From Acanthochlamys bracteata (taxonomy: Eukaryota > Streptophyta > Magnoliopsida > Pandanales > Velloziaceae): a stretch of 64,000 bases of DNA. The position numbers and the translations under genes were made by a program. The stretch is taken from the NCBI GenBank assembly GCA_019914995.1, contig CM034127.1, positions 13,924,269 to 13,988,268 of the forward strand. Direction: 5' to 3'. The notes beneath the pieces are model-generated. The model was given only the letters and a program-made list of their open reading frames with translations, made no database searches and was not told the origin of the DNA. Positions 51,545 through 62,006 of the stretch are shown here, piece after piece (position 1 is the first letter of the stretch; each line of letters begins with the position of its first letter).

Positions 51545-54500
51545 CTAACCATCGGTATCGGCTGCGTCAGCATTATTCTCGTTCTCATGCAAGTCAGGGG
51601 ACAGGACAAGATAAACATGACCCGAGTGTGAGGAGCTCCTGAATAACTTTTGCACTGTTGACTCATCTAGTTCAAGCCTATGGTCAGGAGTGTGCTGCTG
51701 ATTAAACCTTCCGAGGAGCTGGGATCTTGTATTATAGCATGCCTCGCAGAGATCAAAGCCAATCTCCTCTGTGCAGTCTTGACACTTGTACCTATTCCCA
51801 AATATGGGATAACTCTGGAAAGTGAGTCACAAAATGTGGTTAGCAGAGGCCTCCGAGATATGGATTCACTCTAGATGGTTAGGCTGAACTTTTAAGTATT
51901 TCAATAGTAGAACTGAAAGATGATTTGACTTTGCAGCTTCATCCATACAGACTAAGACAGTAACAGAACCATCAATGCTCCAATTATAGGGGAATACTTG
52001 ATAGATGAGGTTGTTAAAGCATTCACTAACAGCTGCCAGGCAAATAAACTTATTTCATTATCTCCAGAACGGAATGAAAAGGAGTTGCAATATGTCTCAA
52101 GCAATCTGTGTCTTGATAAGCAATTAGACTGCAGGGAGTGTGAACTTACTCCACATGAATCACAACCAACACCAAAATGAACCTTTATCAAAGCTCCATC
52201 AGATGTTGAGTTGCTAACTTGACCACCATCAGATGACTCCCCATGTTGATTATCATTCTGGAGATTACCTGTCAATAGATACCAATTCCAGTCATCATAA
52301 ACAAACTTGGCAAAGTCAGTGTACAATCATTCCATTTATATTAAATTATCAAATTTCAATTTGCTTGAAGATTCTGTATTTTATTGGCTAATCATTCTTT
52401 TGGCTCCATGCAGGCATAATTCACAACTATGATTCTTAAAGAACATTCTTTTCGCTCCAAGAGGACAAATCTCTATACTGTTATCACATACTCGCCTAAA
52501 AATGCTAGCATCTTCCACTTTAGAACACAGCATACTTGGGCAACTCAAGTCATTTTACTCCCCTTTTCTGATAATGTGCCAACAATCAACTAGCAACTGA
52601 GGTAAAAATGACTGGAATATAAAAGCATGAACCATGCCAATTCAAGAATAAAAGGGAGAGTTATAGTTTCCAACGAAAGCAGATAAAGGAGCAAACCGTT
52701 ACTTGATGATGGGCTTCCCTCCGGAAGGTTAAATTTGTGAAAGTGGGACGTCTCTTTACGAAGAGCGTACTCACTGGGAAATTGCTCTTGCACAAACTGA
52801 TCAAGGTCTAAGCAAACACTTGGACGTTCACCAGGATGATTGCTATCACAAACTCCACATCTTAGTGGTCTTGTTGCCAATTCAGAGATACAAGATTCAC
52901 AATAAACTACAAAAGAAAGAATTAGTTTTTATTACACCAAAACAAGTTCGCTAGCCTACACATGAACACTTATTGATGTTTAGTTGGACTACTGAAGTCT
53001 CACCATGTCCACAGTTGAGAACTGCAGGATGAAAAAGTATTTCCTTGCAGCGAACACAAAGTACATCATTTACTGAGATAGGTGAGCGAAATTCATCCAA
53101 GGTTACATGCCCATTGTCCTGGGGTTCACAAGCACATCTACTCTCTTCTGAGACATTTAAGTGATTTCCGCCTTCCAATAATAGAGAAAAAATGGAATTT
53201 AGTAATAATATCTAAAAGACATGAAGCCAGCAATATGATGGTGCTCAGGCAGCTCACCAGAACTGGTCCCATCATAAACTGACGCACTTGGTATCAACGG
53301 TGAGAAGCATTTTATACGTTTTTCTTCCTCTGTCCAGAACTCGGAAAGAGTTAGGAAAAAGCACAATATCAACTAATTTTGCTAGGATAGTTCACAAATT
53401 CTACTATCAGACATAATATGAACAGAAACACCTGTGATGCATCCATTTTAGGGACTTATGCTATGTCCCTAAAAACAACTCAGCATTAACACCGTAAATA
53501 CGAAAAAGAAACAGCCTGGCAACAAGTATGACAGAATTATATATATGTCCGTGAAACAGCATTCCACGGACATGGCAATCTTTTGGGGTGACCAAGAAAA
53601 AAGGCGCACCAAACATAGCAAAACCATGAAGTCTACATTATATTAATTACAATAATTATAGAGTATATGGTTATCTTCCAACTTAAAAGCTCACCTATAT
53701 GTCATAAGTGTCGACCAGCTCTAGATATCAATCGCAATAATTCAGCCTTTATTCCAATAATCAGGTGGGCTTTACCTACTTTGTCTTCTAACTAATTCCA
53801 ATAGTTTCACTAACAAAAATATCAGTATTTTCCACACCAATTTAAAATGGATAGCCCAGTCTATAAAATTCACATAAACCACATAATAATTTAGACAAGA
53901 TGTTTTAGACCCAAGGCATAAATGGTTGATAGCCTCTACTGATTGTGGAGGAAAATTACCGCTAAGAAAGGCAAATTAACTTAATTTAAATGATAATTTA
54001 AGCTTAATAACTTCATTACGAATCTATGTGGTTACAATATTTATGATGAAAAAAATCAGAAATCTTCATTCCTCTGCTAACAATTTTTGCCCAATTAGCA
54101 AAAAGAAATCCAATGCTGTTGGTTTGGTGAAAATTTTCGTGGAGATCTGTCTATTTCCTTAAAGAGCAATTCATTTGCTGCAATCAATGAGAAATAACTT
54201 ACACGATCTACTGAAAAGTAACATGCAGAATGCCTACATTTATATATTTAACGCAACCTAGCAACATGATACACACAGAAACTAAAAGTTAACTGGAAAG
54301 AAGAACCAACCAAAAACCTCTGTGCCTATAAGCAGTTCATGAGCATATAAATTATGCAACTGCAGAGAGGTTAGTTTTTCTAACCGATATCTCACCAAGT
54401 ACTTCTTTTTCTCTTCTCTTGTATTCCACATGCTCAATTTTAAGGAGCAAAAGATGAAGCAGCTCACAAATGCTAGGAAAGTGATTATATGGCTTCCTAC

Positions 54501-55750
54501 ATAACGGACACTGAGAAGCTAAGAAACCATTCATTGCTTTGTGAACACACCAAAAGCAAGACACATGGCCGCATGCTGCAGTGAAGATAGATATATGTAA
54601 ATATGGAGGAATACTAATTTTTAACAAAATTTACAGAAAAGGAGTGCACTCTTACCGAGAACAATAGGCTTGTAAAGAAGATCCCTGAAAATTGAGAGCT
54701 TGGAGTTAGATGAGATATACAAAAAATACAAAAAATATACACCATTCTGTATGCATTCTTAACGCAGATGAGATAACTATCCGTTCCTATAAGAGGCATC
54801 CAAGGCAACAACGAATGTTTCAAAAGGACCTAAGAGAGTTCAGCTAAAATAAGAGTCATTTTGAAAGTTGGAAATGCAAATATTCACTATGTCTGAGGTT
54901 CAATGACTGCATTAGGTGGCTCACTATGCTCTCATACAGCTGATCCTTGGTTTACATTTCCATAGTATGCAATTGCAACTTATACAGCTCACTATGTTGA
55001 GGCTGGATCTTCTTAATTTTTTTTTTCCATCCAAACAGGTATATGTCGTGCGTATAACCTCATCTTCAAGCATTTATACTTTGGCATTAACGAAATCTAG
55101 TGAAAATATTTTCTTGCTAATATCCTGCAAGTTACTTTATCATAGCAATGTTTCTCGTATCTGGGTGTCCCATTGTCAATTTCCAATTGGTTAAATGTGC
55201 TATCGACATCAAACAGAATGCTTCTCCATCCACAAGCATGCTGATTCTCATCAATGGTAAAAAAATACAGAGCGCGAAAATTCAGAATTTCCTACGAAAA
55301 CAAAACATTTGACTCTTCACTCATTGCAATATAAAAAAGGTAAATTGATTAAAAAATAAAACACATTTTTATCTCCTTCAATCTTGAGTATGAATTTCTT
55401 GAACCCTTAAGCTCACGGATAAAAAAAGTCAAGACAACATAAACAATTTTTTAAAAAGAAAAAAAATTGGATCTTTATTTCCCGAGATACCTTGAAAATG
55501 AAAATCAGAGTAGGATTATTCAATTCAGGTAAAAAATCAAATCGAGAGAGCTTACCCAACTTCATCAGAGGAAATTGAAGTGGGGAAAAAAACAAGAAGG
55601 TTGATTAGAAACAAAGAGAATTCAAAACAACTTTGCAGAGATATAAGAAAGGATCCGATCAACTCACAGGCATACAGGGCACTCGAACCGTTTGTGATTT
55701 GTTTCTTCACCATCGTCGACAGACGACGGCGGCGGCGTGCTGGAATCCAT
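51545..55750 (-). CDS. PRT1: E3 ubiquitin ligase PRT1 (N-degron pathway)
   Basis: PROTEOLYSIS 1, a plant-only N-recognin that ubiquitinates proteins with aromatic N-terminal residues. Eight exons: 55668-55750, 54656-54684, 54396-54575, 53258-53329, 53004-53171, 52703-52906, 52150-52268, 51545-51814; 1125 nt, 374 aa (Arabidopsis about 410). Start MDSSTPPPSSVDDGE. RING1 about residues 24-62: CPVC, CGHVSCFWC, CPLC. RING2 about 160-199: CVRC, CGHVYCESC, CGVC. ZZ zinc finger about 281-335: CDSCG, YKCQDC, GFDLCEACY, then FNQQHTPDHRLEL. All zinc ligands expected for these domains are visible. The second exon is only 29 nt. C-terminus acidic, ending ENNADAADTDG. Confidence 0.93.
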
Positions 55751-57054
55751 TGATTGAATTGAACGAATAGGAAATTGAGGAATTGGGAAAGAGTTGGAAC
55801 ATGGAGGTATTCATGAAAATTGCTCATTTGCAAGATAAGCCCATCAATTTATTGAACTTATATTTTTAGTTCACAAAAAAGTCGTCAGCTAAAATTCGAT
55901 TATTTATTACCAACTTTTAGCCAAAAAAAAAAAAAAATGATTAACCTACACAAAGACGAAAAATAACATGAACCAGTGACCCTGATATCCCTGCAGTACT
56001 CCGGCAATCCCTCGCCGGAAGCAGCAACTTCAGCACTAGTCATCGTTCAATTCTCACAGCAACGCGGCGTTTACAGGTTCACTACATTCATTTAATGATC
56101 GTTAACAATGAACAATTGCATGCGCGTTGGAATTTCTTCCTATATCATTGTTTTGTAGCTCATCATATATCTTGCTGTATTAGTGGAGGGAAAGACATCG
56201 ACGGAAGCTCTGGAACCGACGAAGCACATCAACGAGAGGCTGCCGCGCGCAGAGGTGAAGAAGAGTGGGAAGGAAAGGGTGTAGGGATTTGCTCTACTAT
56301 TTGATGCCGGCGAAATCTGCACGTACATGGATTAATGAATTAATTTCCTCGTCTTTCGACAGAATCGATAAATAAATTATCAACTAAGTACCCTGACATA
56401 TTTCTAGTATCACTGTTAATTGGCCAGCAGCAATATATGAAGTCTACTCAACAGGTAGCTAGACAAACGCAAGCAAAACATGTTTAGGTTAATCATCAAG
56501 AAAATCTCTATCAAGCTTTGAAGGAAATGGCCGAGCATCCAAGTTTAGGTATACACCATGCATGCATCAATTCAGTAGAACCAGTTAATAATCATCAAGA
56601 AAACAGAACAAAGTAACTGATATCATGAAGTTTATTTTCCCCTATCACTGCAACTGCAAGCGTGGTAATTGCATATTTCAACCAAGAACAAACAAATTGA
56701 TTTCCAGACCTTATAAACCATATGCATACGTACAGCGGCTCCCCATCGACAATCAAAGATACACCAGATTTTAATCAACTCTAACAATTCCAAATCCGAA
56801 AAGAAAAGATCGAAGAAAGAAAGACAAAAAAAACCCAAAACATGAACTAATAAGACCTGATCATGATCTGTTTTCTCCTGTTCCTCTCTTAACCTAAAAA
56901 GCCATGAAGAAGAAGAAGAAGCACGTCTGCCCATGCATGCCCAAACAACGAGAAGAGATCGCCACGTCTACAACTCTTCTGCTTCTTTCTTCATTCATGT
57001 CACATTGGCACCGGCGTGGTGTCTCCGGTAGCAACGAGAGCGCTAAACGTGTTA
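55751..57054. other. Spacer between PRT1 5' end and small conserved gene
   Basis: PRT1 promoter/5' UTR from 55751, then DNA with short frames on both strands but none with a known motif. 56600-57050 may be the 3' UTR of the gene at 57055. A frame at 56095-56304 (plus) was not judged real. Confidence 0.4.
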
Positions 57055-57462
57055 TTACATCCGATGCCACCGTGCTAGCTGGGCCGGGTTAACGACACCA
57101 GCCACATGGACTCCTTCGGCCCACATAAGCCGAGCCAACTCTTCATACGAAAGCGAACCTCCGGGTTCATTCGTTATCACTGGTTCAAATTGGTTCGAGC
57201 TGGTAGAAACCCATTTCTTCCCACAGATGGTTCTTTTGGTCAAGAACTCGTGAGCCAAGTAACCAGCTATGAGGTTGTTGTTGGGCGATGGATTTCGAGT
57301 TGGACCCGGTTCGTGTTCGATTTTTGGTTCAAGAAGCGGTCCAAGAAGTTGTGTTGATTCGACATTGGCTTTTGTTCGAACCGGCTGTGGAACCGTTGGT
57401 GGGTCCCATTCTTTCCGTTTTCTGGAACCAGCTAGCGTTAGATGACTTGTTAGGCTAGACAT
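57055..57462 (-). CDS. Plant-specific small conserved protein of unknown function
   Basis: Single-exon frame of 135 aa starting MSSLTSHLTLAGSRKR at 57462; the codon before it is TTG. The middle (LIAGYLAHEFLTKRTICGKKW) and the C-terminus (GVHVAGVVNPAQLARWHRM) match a plant-only family that I recall as having LMAGYLAHEFLTKGTLFGQ and a closing VNPTQLARW motif. No enzymatic motif, signal peptide or membrane segment. Codon use is GC-richer than the flanking DNA, which supports coding. Function unknown; not assigned a name. A pyrimidine-rich leader extends upstream to about 57940. Confidence 0.72.
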   Translation of the reverse strand: MSSLTSHLTLAGSRKRKEWDPPTVPQPVRTKANVESTQLLGPLLEPKIEHEPGPTRNPSPNNNLIAGYLAHEFLTKRTICGKKWVSTSSNQFEPVITNEPGGSLSYEELARLMWAEGVHVAGVVNPAQLARWHRM

Positions 57463-60254
57463 CAAGCTAACTATAGACCGATTCCGACAAGAAACGGGTT
57501 TAAAAATTAAGTTTAAAAATTAAATGTAAAACAAATAAATCAGATCGAGGGCTATGTTTAGAAACAAATTAAACACAAGGGGTAAAGTCAAAAAGTGGAC
57601 AAAGCTTCTTTATAACAACAAGACCTACGGGTAAGGATGTAAAATGAGACGGTGGTAAGGGGTTAATTGGAAATTTGATGCAGACAGTGGAACAATTTGA
57701 AACATAATTTTGAAACAGCAAGGGGTTGCATGAGAGAAGTAACAATAGGGCTACAAGGACAAGGGCAGCGTTGTAAAGATAGAGAAAGATCTGGGGCAAT
57801 TCGGGAAAAATTAATACTTCGGACGTAGATAACCAAGTTCGCCGGAATAGGCGTCACCGCGGAAGAGCACGTCGGAGATTGGCGGAAGAGGGAGAGAAGA
57901 AGAGCAGTGGAGACTTGAGAGAAAATGAAGAGCAAAGAGAGCGGTATTTCGTTGCGAATAAATATATACAGAAATTGGCGAATTGAATTTGCCGCTGGGG
58001 TTTTTTAAAATAACAGGTGTGCCATTATAATGTAAATGACTGTATTAACCATTCTACAGTTGTAAAACAAGTTCCTGCTAAGATTTTGTTTAAATTAAAT
58101 GTGATATAATTAGGTACGTCCATTTGTTAAGAATTTTGTTTAAGTTAAAAATATTTTATTAAATTTTCTCATACCAAAACCAATCAATTATTGCAGTGTT
58201 TCTACGTACAGCGATTTCTTTTAATTTAAAACTATGTCTTATCTATTCTGTAAAAAAAAACAAATATAAAATGTATCTAGTGATTATCTCAAACATATTT
58301 ATAAAATAAAACAATTTCCGCACTTTGCATGAATCTTTTGCCTTCAAATAAATTTTAACGATTTTGAGTTTCGAATTAAAAAAACTCTATTGAATCTAAT
58401 GAGATACAGAAAATTATTTTTGAGACAAAAGTTTGAAGGTGCGTCTCCTTTTAGGGGGCGTTTAGAATTGCTTATAAAATAGAACTTTTTTTAAATAAAA
58501 AATATTTTTATCTTTTTTAAAAAACGAGCTCTATTTTTTTTACTTTAAAAAAAAATAAAAATATACAATAAAAAGATCTCACTTAGTAAAATTTTTCTAT
58601 ACTTTTTAAATTTTTAAATAAATTTTTTATATATCTATAAAATATGTATTGAAAAATCTGAAATGAAAAAAAGTTGATAAACAGTTTATGATAAGCTGTA
58701 CCAAACGCCAAGTGCTAGCTAAAAATATTTTTTTAAATATATTATAAAATATTTTAAATAATATTTTGTAAAATTTATTTTGAAATTTTAAAATTATAAA
58801 AATTTATATAGTAAAAACTTTTAATTACTTATTTTAATAACTTATTTATTAAAAATAGAAATATATTTTTTATTTAAAAAAAATATTTTCTAAAAAACAC
58901 TTTTTAAATACTTTTTGAATACGTTTGAACTTTCACGAAATGTGTAACCATTTACTATGTCAAGCTTAAAAGTTTGTTTGTCGCTTTCTCCTCATCAATT
59001 ATTTTATCCGAGAATAAGGATTGAATTTAGTCATCTATCAAGTTTAATTCACCACTTGCTTTTTTAAGAAAGTGTTTCAAATATTCATAATTTTATTTTT
59101 TTCGTCAAATTTTAAGTTTCAAATAATTGTTATGTTTTAATTATAAAAAGAACTTAGAATTCTACTTCTACATGCGGAACTTCAGTTTCAAATTTCTTAT
59201 TTACACACTTTTCAATACAATTATATTTTTCAATTTTCAACACATTTTCAAAACTTATTAAAATATAAATACTAAACTCTACTTATACTTTATTTTTCAA
59301 GAAATTTTATTTTTTACTTTTTACTTTCACTAAATTCAATTACGAATATTTAAAATATGTCCTAAATTCTTCATTTACATGGGCTATTATTATAGCCAGA
59401 ACTAAACCTTATTGCCGTATTTTGTAGGCTACTTATCATTACTTTTAAATTTCATTTCATTATTTTTATAAAAAATTTATAACAAATTTTTAAAAAATCT
59501 AAAATATAAATTAATGAATACATCATATATATAATTTTCGATAATTTAATATAACTTTTTGAAAATTTGTTTAATTTCTAACATTTTTTAACGTTCCCAG
59601 TACAGTGTTTGAATTGCACAATCATAACGAAGAACAAAAGGGTACAATAGTCAATTTCTCCAGTTTGCCCACACATGAAAATTTACGTCCTATTATTTAT
59701 TTGGTGAGAAATTTATTTAGTATTATTAAAACGTGTGTTCCAAAATTCACGTAATTGAATTTTGCGAAATTAAATTTTATGAAAATAAAAATTTAGTGAG
59801 AAATAAAATTTGATAAAAGTAGAATTTAGAGTGATATTTGAAATAAATGAAATAAAATTTGAAATTAAATTTTAATAAAAGTAGAGTCCGCATAAAAAGA
59901 AAAATAAAAATAAAAATAAAAATACGAATTCAAAATCTAAAAAAAAATTAAAATTTATTATTTTTTAAAAACAAACCTTTATTATTTTTGAATTTTGTGT
60001 CAACCAAATTTATACGGCCAATTCATTCGCGTCGCGATAATCTCCTTTATCTATATTTAGATTTAGTTTTTGGATAATTATTTTTAATTTAATATATTTT
60101 TTATAAATATTTTAAAATTTCTTTAAAAATTAAAAAAATATAAAATTTTTATTATATAATTTTATTATTACTTTTATTAATTTTTAAATAAAAAAATAAA
60201 GTTCGTATTTTAAAAAATGTTTTTTTGAGAAAACTATATTTCTAAAGCAGTTTT
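57463..60254. other. Promoter of small gene and AT-rich MITE-bearing spacer
   Basis: 57463-57950 is the likely promoter and 5' UTR of the gene at 57055. From 58000 to 60250 the DNA is AT-rich and contains at least two MITE-like elements (58454-58709 and about 60050-60265). No coding sequence supported. Confidence 0.5.
58454..58709. mobile_element. MITE-like TIR element
   Basis: Left end AGGGGGCGTTTAGAATTGC; right end reverse-complemented TTGGCGTTTGGTACAGC followed by TTATCATAAA, matching the left TTATAAAA. About 255 bp, AT-rich interior, no coding capacity. Target-site duplication not clear, so superfamily not assigned. Confidence 0.55.
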
Positions 60255-60265
60255 TCAGACGCCCC
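60050..60265. mobile_element. MITE-like element abutting the PPR stop codon
   Basis: The right end, read on the minus strand, is AGGGGGCGTCTGAAAAACTG followed by CTTTAGAAATATAG, closely similar to the left end of the element at 58454. Interior AT-rich. The other end is eroded near 60050. It overlaps the last codons of the PPR gene. Confidence 0.4.
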
Positions 60266-62006
60266 CTATAGTTCGGTACAAATAATTCAAAGTTTCGTAC
60301 AGGAGTACCGATTCTGGGTGCACCCTTCCGTTGGCGAAGAACTCATGAACGTAACCATCCGCTTCAATTGAACTGCACCCTGCATTCTTTTTCACACCAA
60401 TCTCGTCCATCACCTTCCTCATTCTCTCTGAATCGTTCCAACGGTCGATCGACGCGTAAATGTTTGACACGAGCACGTAAGCTCCACTATCGTTCGGGTT
60501 CAGTTTCATTAGCTCTTCTTCGTCGATGTTTGTCGTGCTTGGTTCGTCATGGATTCTGCGTCCACCAACTAGCGCTCCCCATACGGAGACGTCTGGTTTC
60601 ATCTTCATTGACTGGATCAGATCACGAGCTTCGTGTGATAAGTTGGCTTTACTAAGAAGATCGATCATGCAAGTGTAGTGTTCGATCTTCGGTTCCATGT
60701 TATAAAATTTCTGCATTTTGTCGAACACCTCACGGCCCTCCTGAACTAAACCGCCGTGTGAGCAAGCACACAAGCAAGCTAGAAACGTAACATAATTAGG
60801 CTTGATTTGTTGTTCCTCCATCTCTTCGAATCTGTTCAAAGCTTCCTGGCAATGTCCATGGATTGCCAATCCGTAAATCATCGACGTCCAAGAACACACT
60901 CTCTTTCTCTTCAATTCGCTGAAAACTTGTACTGCCGCTTCCAGAAGCCCGCATTTGGAGTACATATCTATGACAGAAGATCCTAGCATGTCGTCTATCT
61001 CAAACCCTTCCGTCTTGATATAGCCATGAACCCAAATTCCTTGCTCTAGAGCACCGAGATGAGAGATCGATGAAAAAACGCTAACCAAGATAGCTTGAGT
61101 TGGCCTTGTTCTCTCCATGACCATTTCGCTGAACAAACTGAGCACGTTAGAGAATTTACTGCTTTGTTGGAATCCAGAAATTATGGCACTCCACGTCGCT
61201 GCGTTCTTTTGCGGAGCACAATCAAACAGCTTCCTTGCGTGCTCGGCATCTCCAGCTCTTGAATATGCACCAATGATTGCATTCCACGATACAACATCTC
61301 TCACTGGCATTTGATCAAACAACGAACTAGCATTATCCAAGAAGCCGAATTTTGCGTACCCACCGATCATGGCGTTGTAGGTACCTACATTCTTATCTTT
61401 ATCAGGAATTCTCTTAAACAATTCTACAGCCATTTTCAAATCTCCACATCTTAAATAGCCTCCGATCAAAGAATTCCACAAAACAGAGTCTCCTTCAGAC
61501 ATTCCATCAAACAGGTTTTGCGCATAAGTAATCTCCCCAAATTCAGAGTACATTCTGACTAGAGCACTGAGTATGAATTGGTCCGACAAAAAACCCATCT
61601 TCACAATCCTAGCATGAACCGATTCCCCAACTCTTGCAGCCGATAACGACGTACAAGCTTTCAGGATGAAAGGAAACGTGTAACTATCTGGGACAGGCGA
61701 GCAATCTCTACCCATTTGAAGGTAAACTAACAAAGCTTGATCCCCGAGGCGGGCGTTAACAAGTCCTCGGATAATGGAGTTATAAGCAAAACTATTCCAA
61801 CTGTTGAAGTGGGTGAAAACCGAGAACGCGAAGTTGATATCGCCGTGTGGCGATGTGGCGGCGAATGCGAGCAGGAGAGGTAGGGATTCGGCGTTGTTCG
61901 ACGGGCAGGAGTGGATTATTTGTGTTAAAATTTGTTTGAGATGGGTCATGGAGTTGCAGCATTGCTTGGAGAGGTTGTGGAGTTTGTTGGTGATGGAGTA
62001 GAGCAT
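60255..62006 (-). CDS. Pentatricopeptide repeat protein, PLS class, E subgroup
   Basis: Intronless 583-aa frame. The N-terminus contains THLKQILTQIIHSC, the usual PLS lead-in. PPR motifs follow about every 31-36 residues, for example YNSIIRGLVNARLGDQALLVY, YNAMIGGYAKFGFLDNASSLF, WNAIIGAYSRAGDAEHARKLF and WTSMIYGLAIHGHCQEALNRF. The C-terminal E region includes YVLVSNIYASIDRWNDSERMR and KKNAGCSSIEADGYVHEFFANG; there is no DYW deaminase domain. Such proteins act in mitochondria or plastids in RNA editing or other RNA processing; the N-terminus is compatible with organelle targeting but not diagnostic. The last residues and stop overlap a MITE end, so the original C-terminus may have been slightly different. 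Confidence 0.93.
   Translation of the reverse strand: MLYSITNKLHNLSKQCCNSMTHLKQILTQIIHSCPSNNAESLPLLLAFAATSPHGDINFAFSVFTHFNSWNSFAYNSIIRGLVNARLGDQALLVYLQMGRDCSPVPDSYTFPFILKACTSLSAARVGESVHARIVKMGFLSDQFILSALVRMYSEFGEITYAQNLFDGMSEGDSVLWNSLIGGYLRCGDLKMAVELFKRIPDKDKNVGTYNAMIGGYAKFGFLDNASSLFDQMPVRDVVSWNAIIGAYSRAGDAEHARKLFDCAPQKNAATWSAIISGFQQSSKFSNVLSLFSEMVMERTRPTQAILVSVFSSISHLGALEQGIWVHGYIKTEGFEIDDMLGSSVIDMYSKCGLLEAAVQVFSELKRKRVCSWTSMIYGLAIHGHCQEALNRFEEMEEQQIKPNYVTFLACLCACSHGGLVQEGREVFDKMQKFYNMEPKIEHYTCMIDLLSKANLSHEARDLIQSMKMKPDVSVWGALVGGRRIHDEPSTTNIDEEELMKLNPNDSGAYVLVSNIYASIDRWNDSERMRKVMDEIGVKKNAGCSSIEADGYVHEFFANGRVHPESVLLYETLNYLYRTIGGV

Noticed and set aside
56095-56304. 69-aa plus-strand frame upstream of PRT1
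   Set aside because: No motif, no clear promoter, and an overlapping open frame on the other strand.
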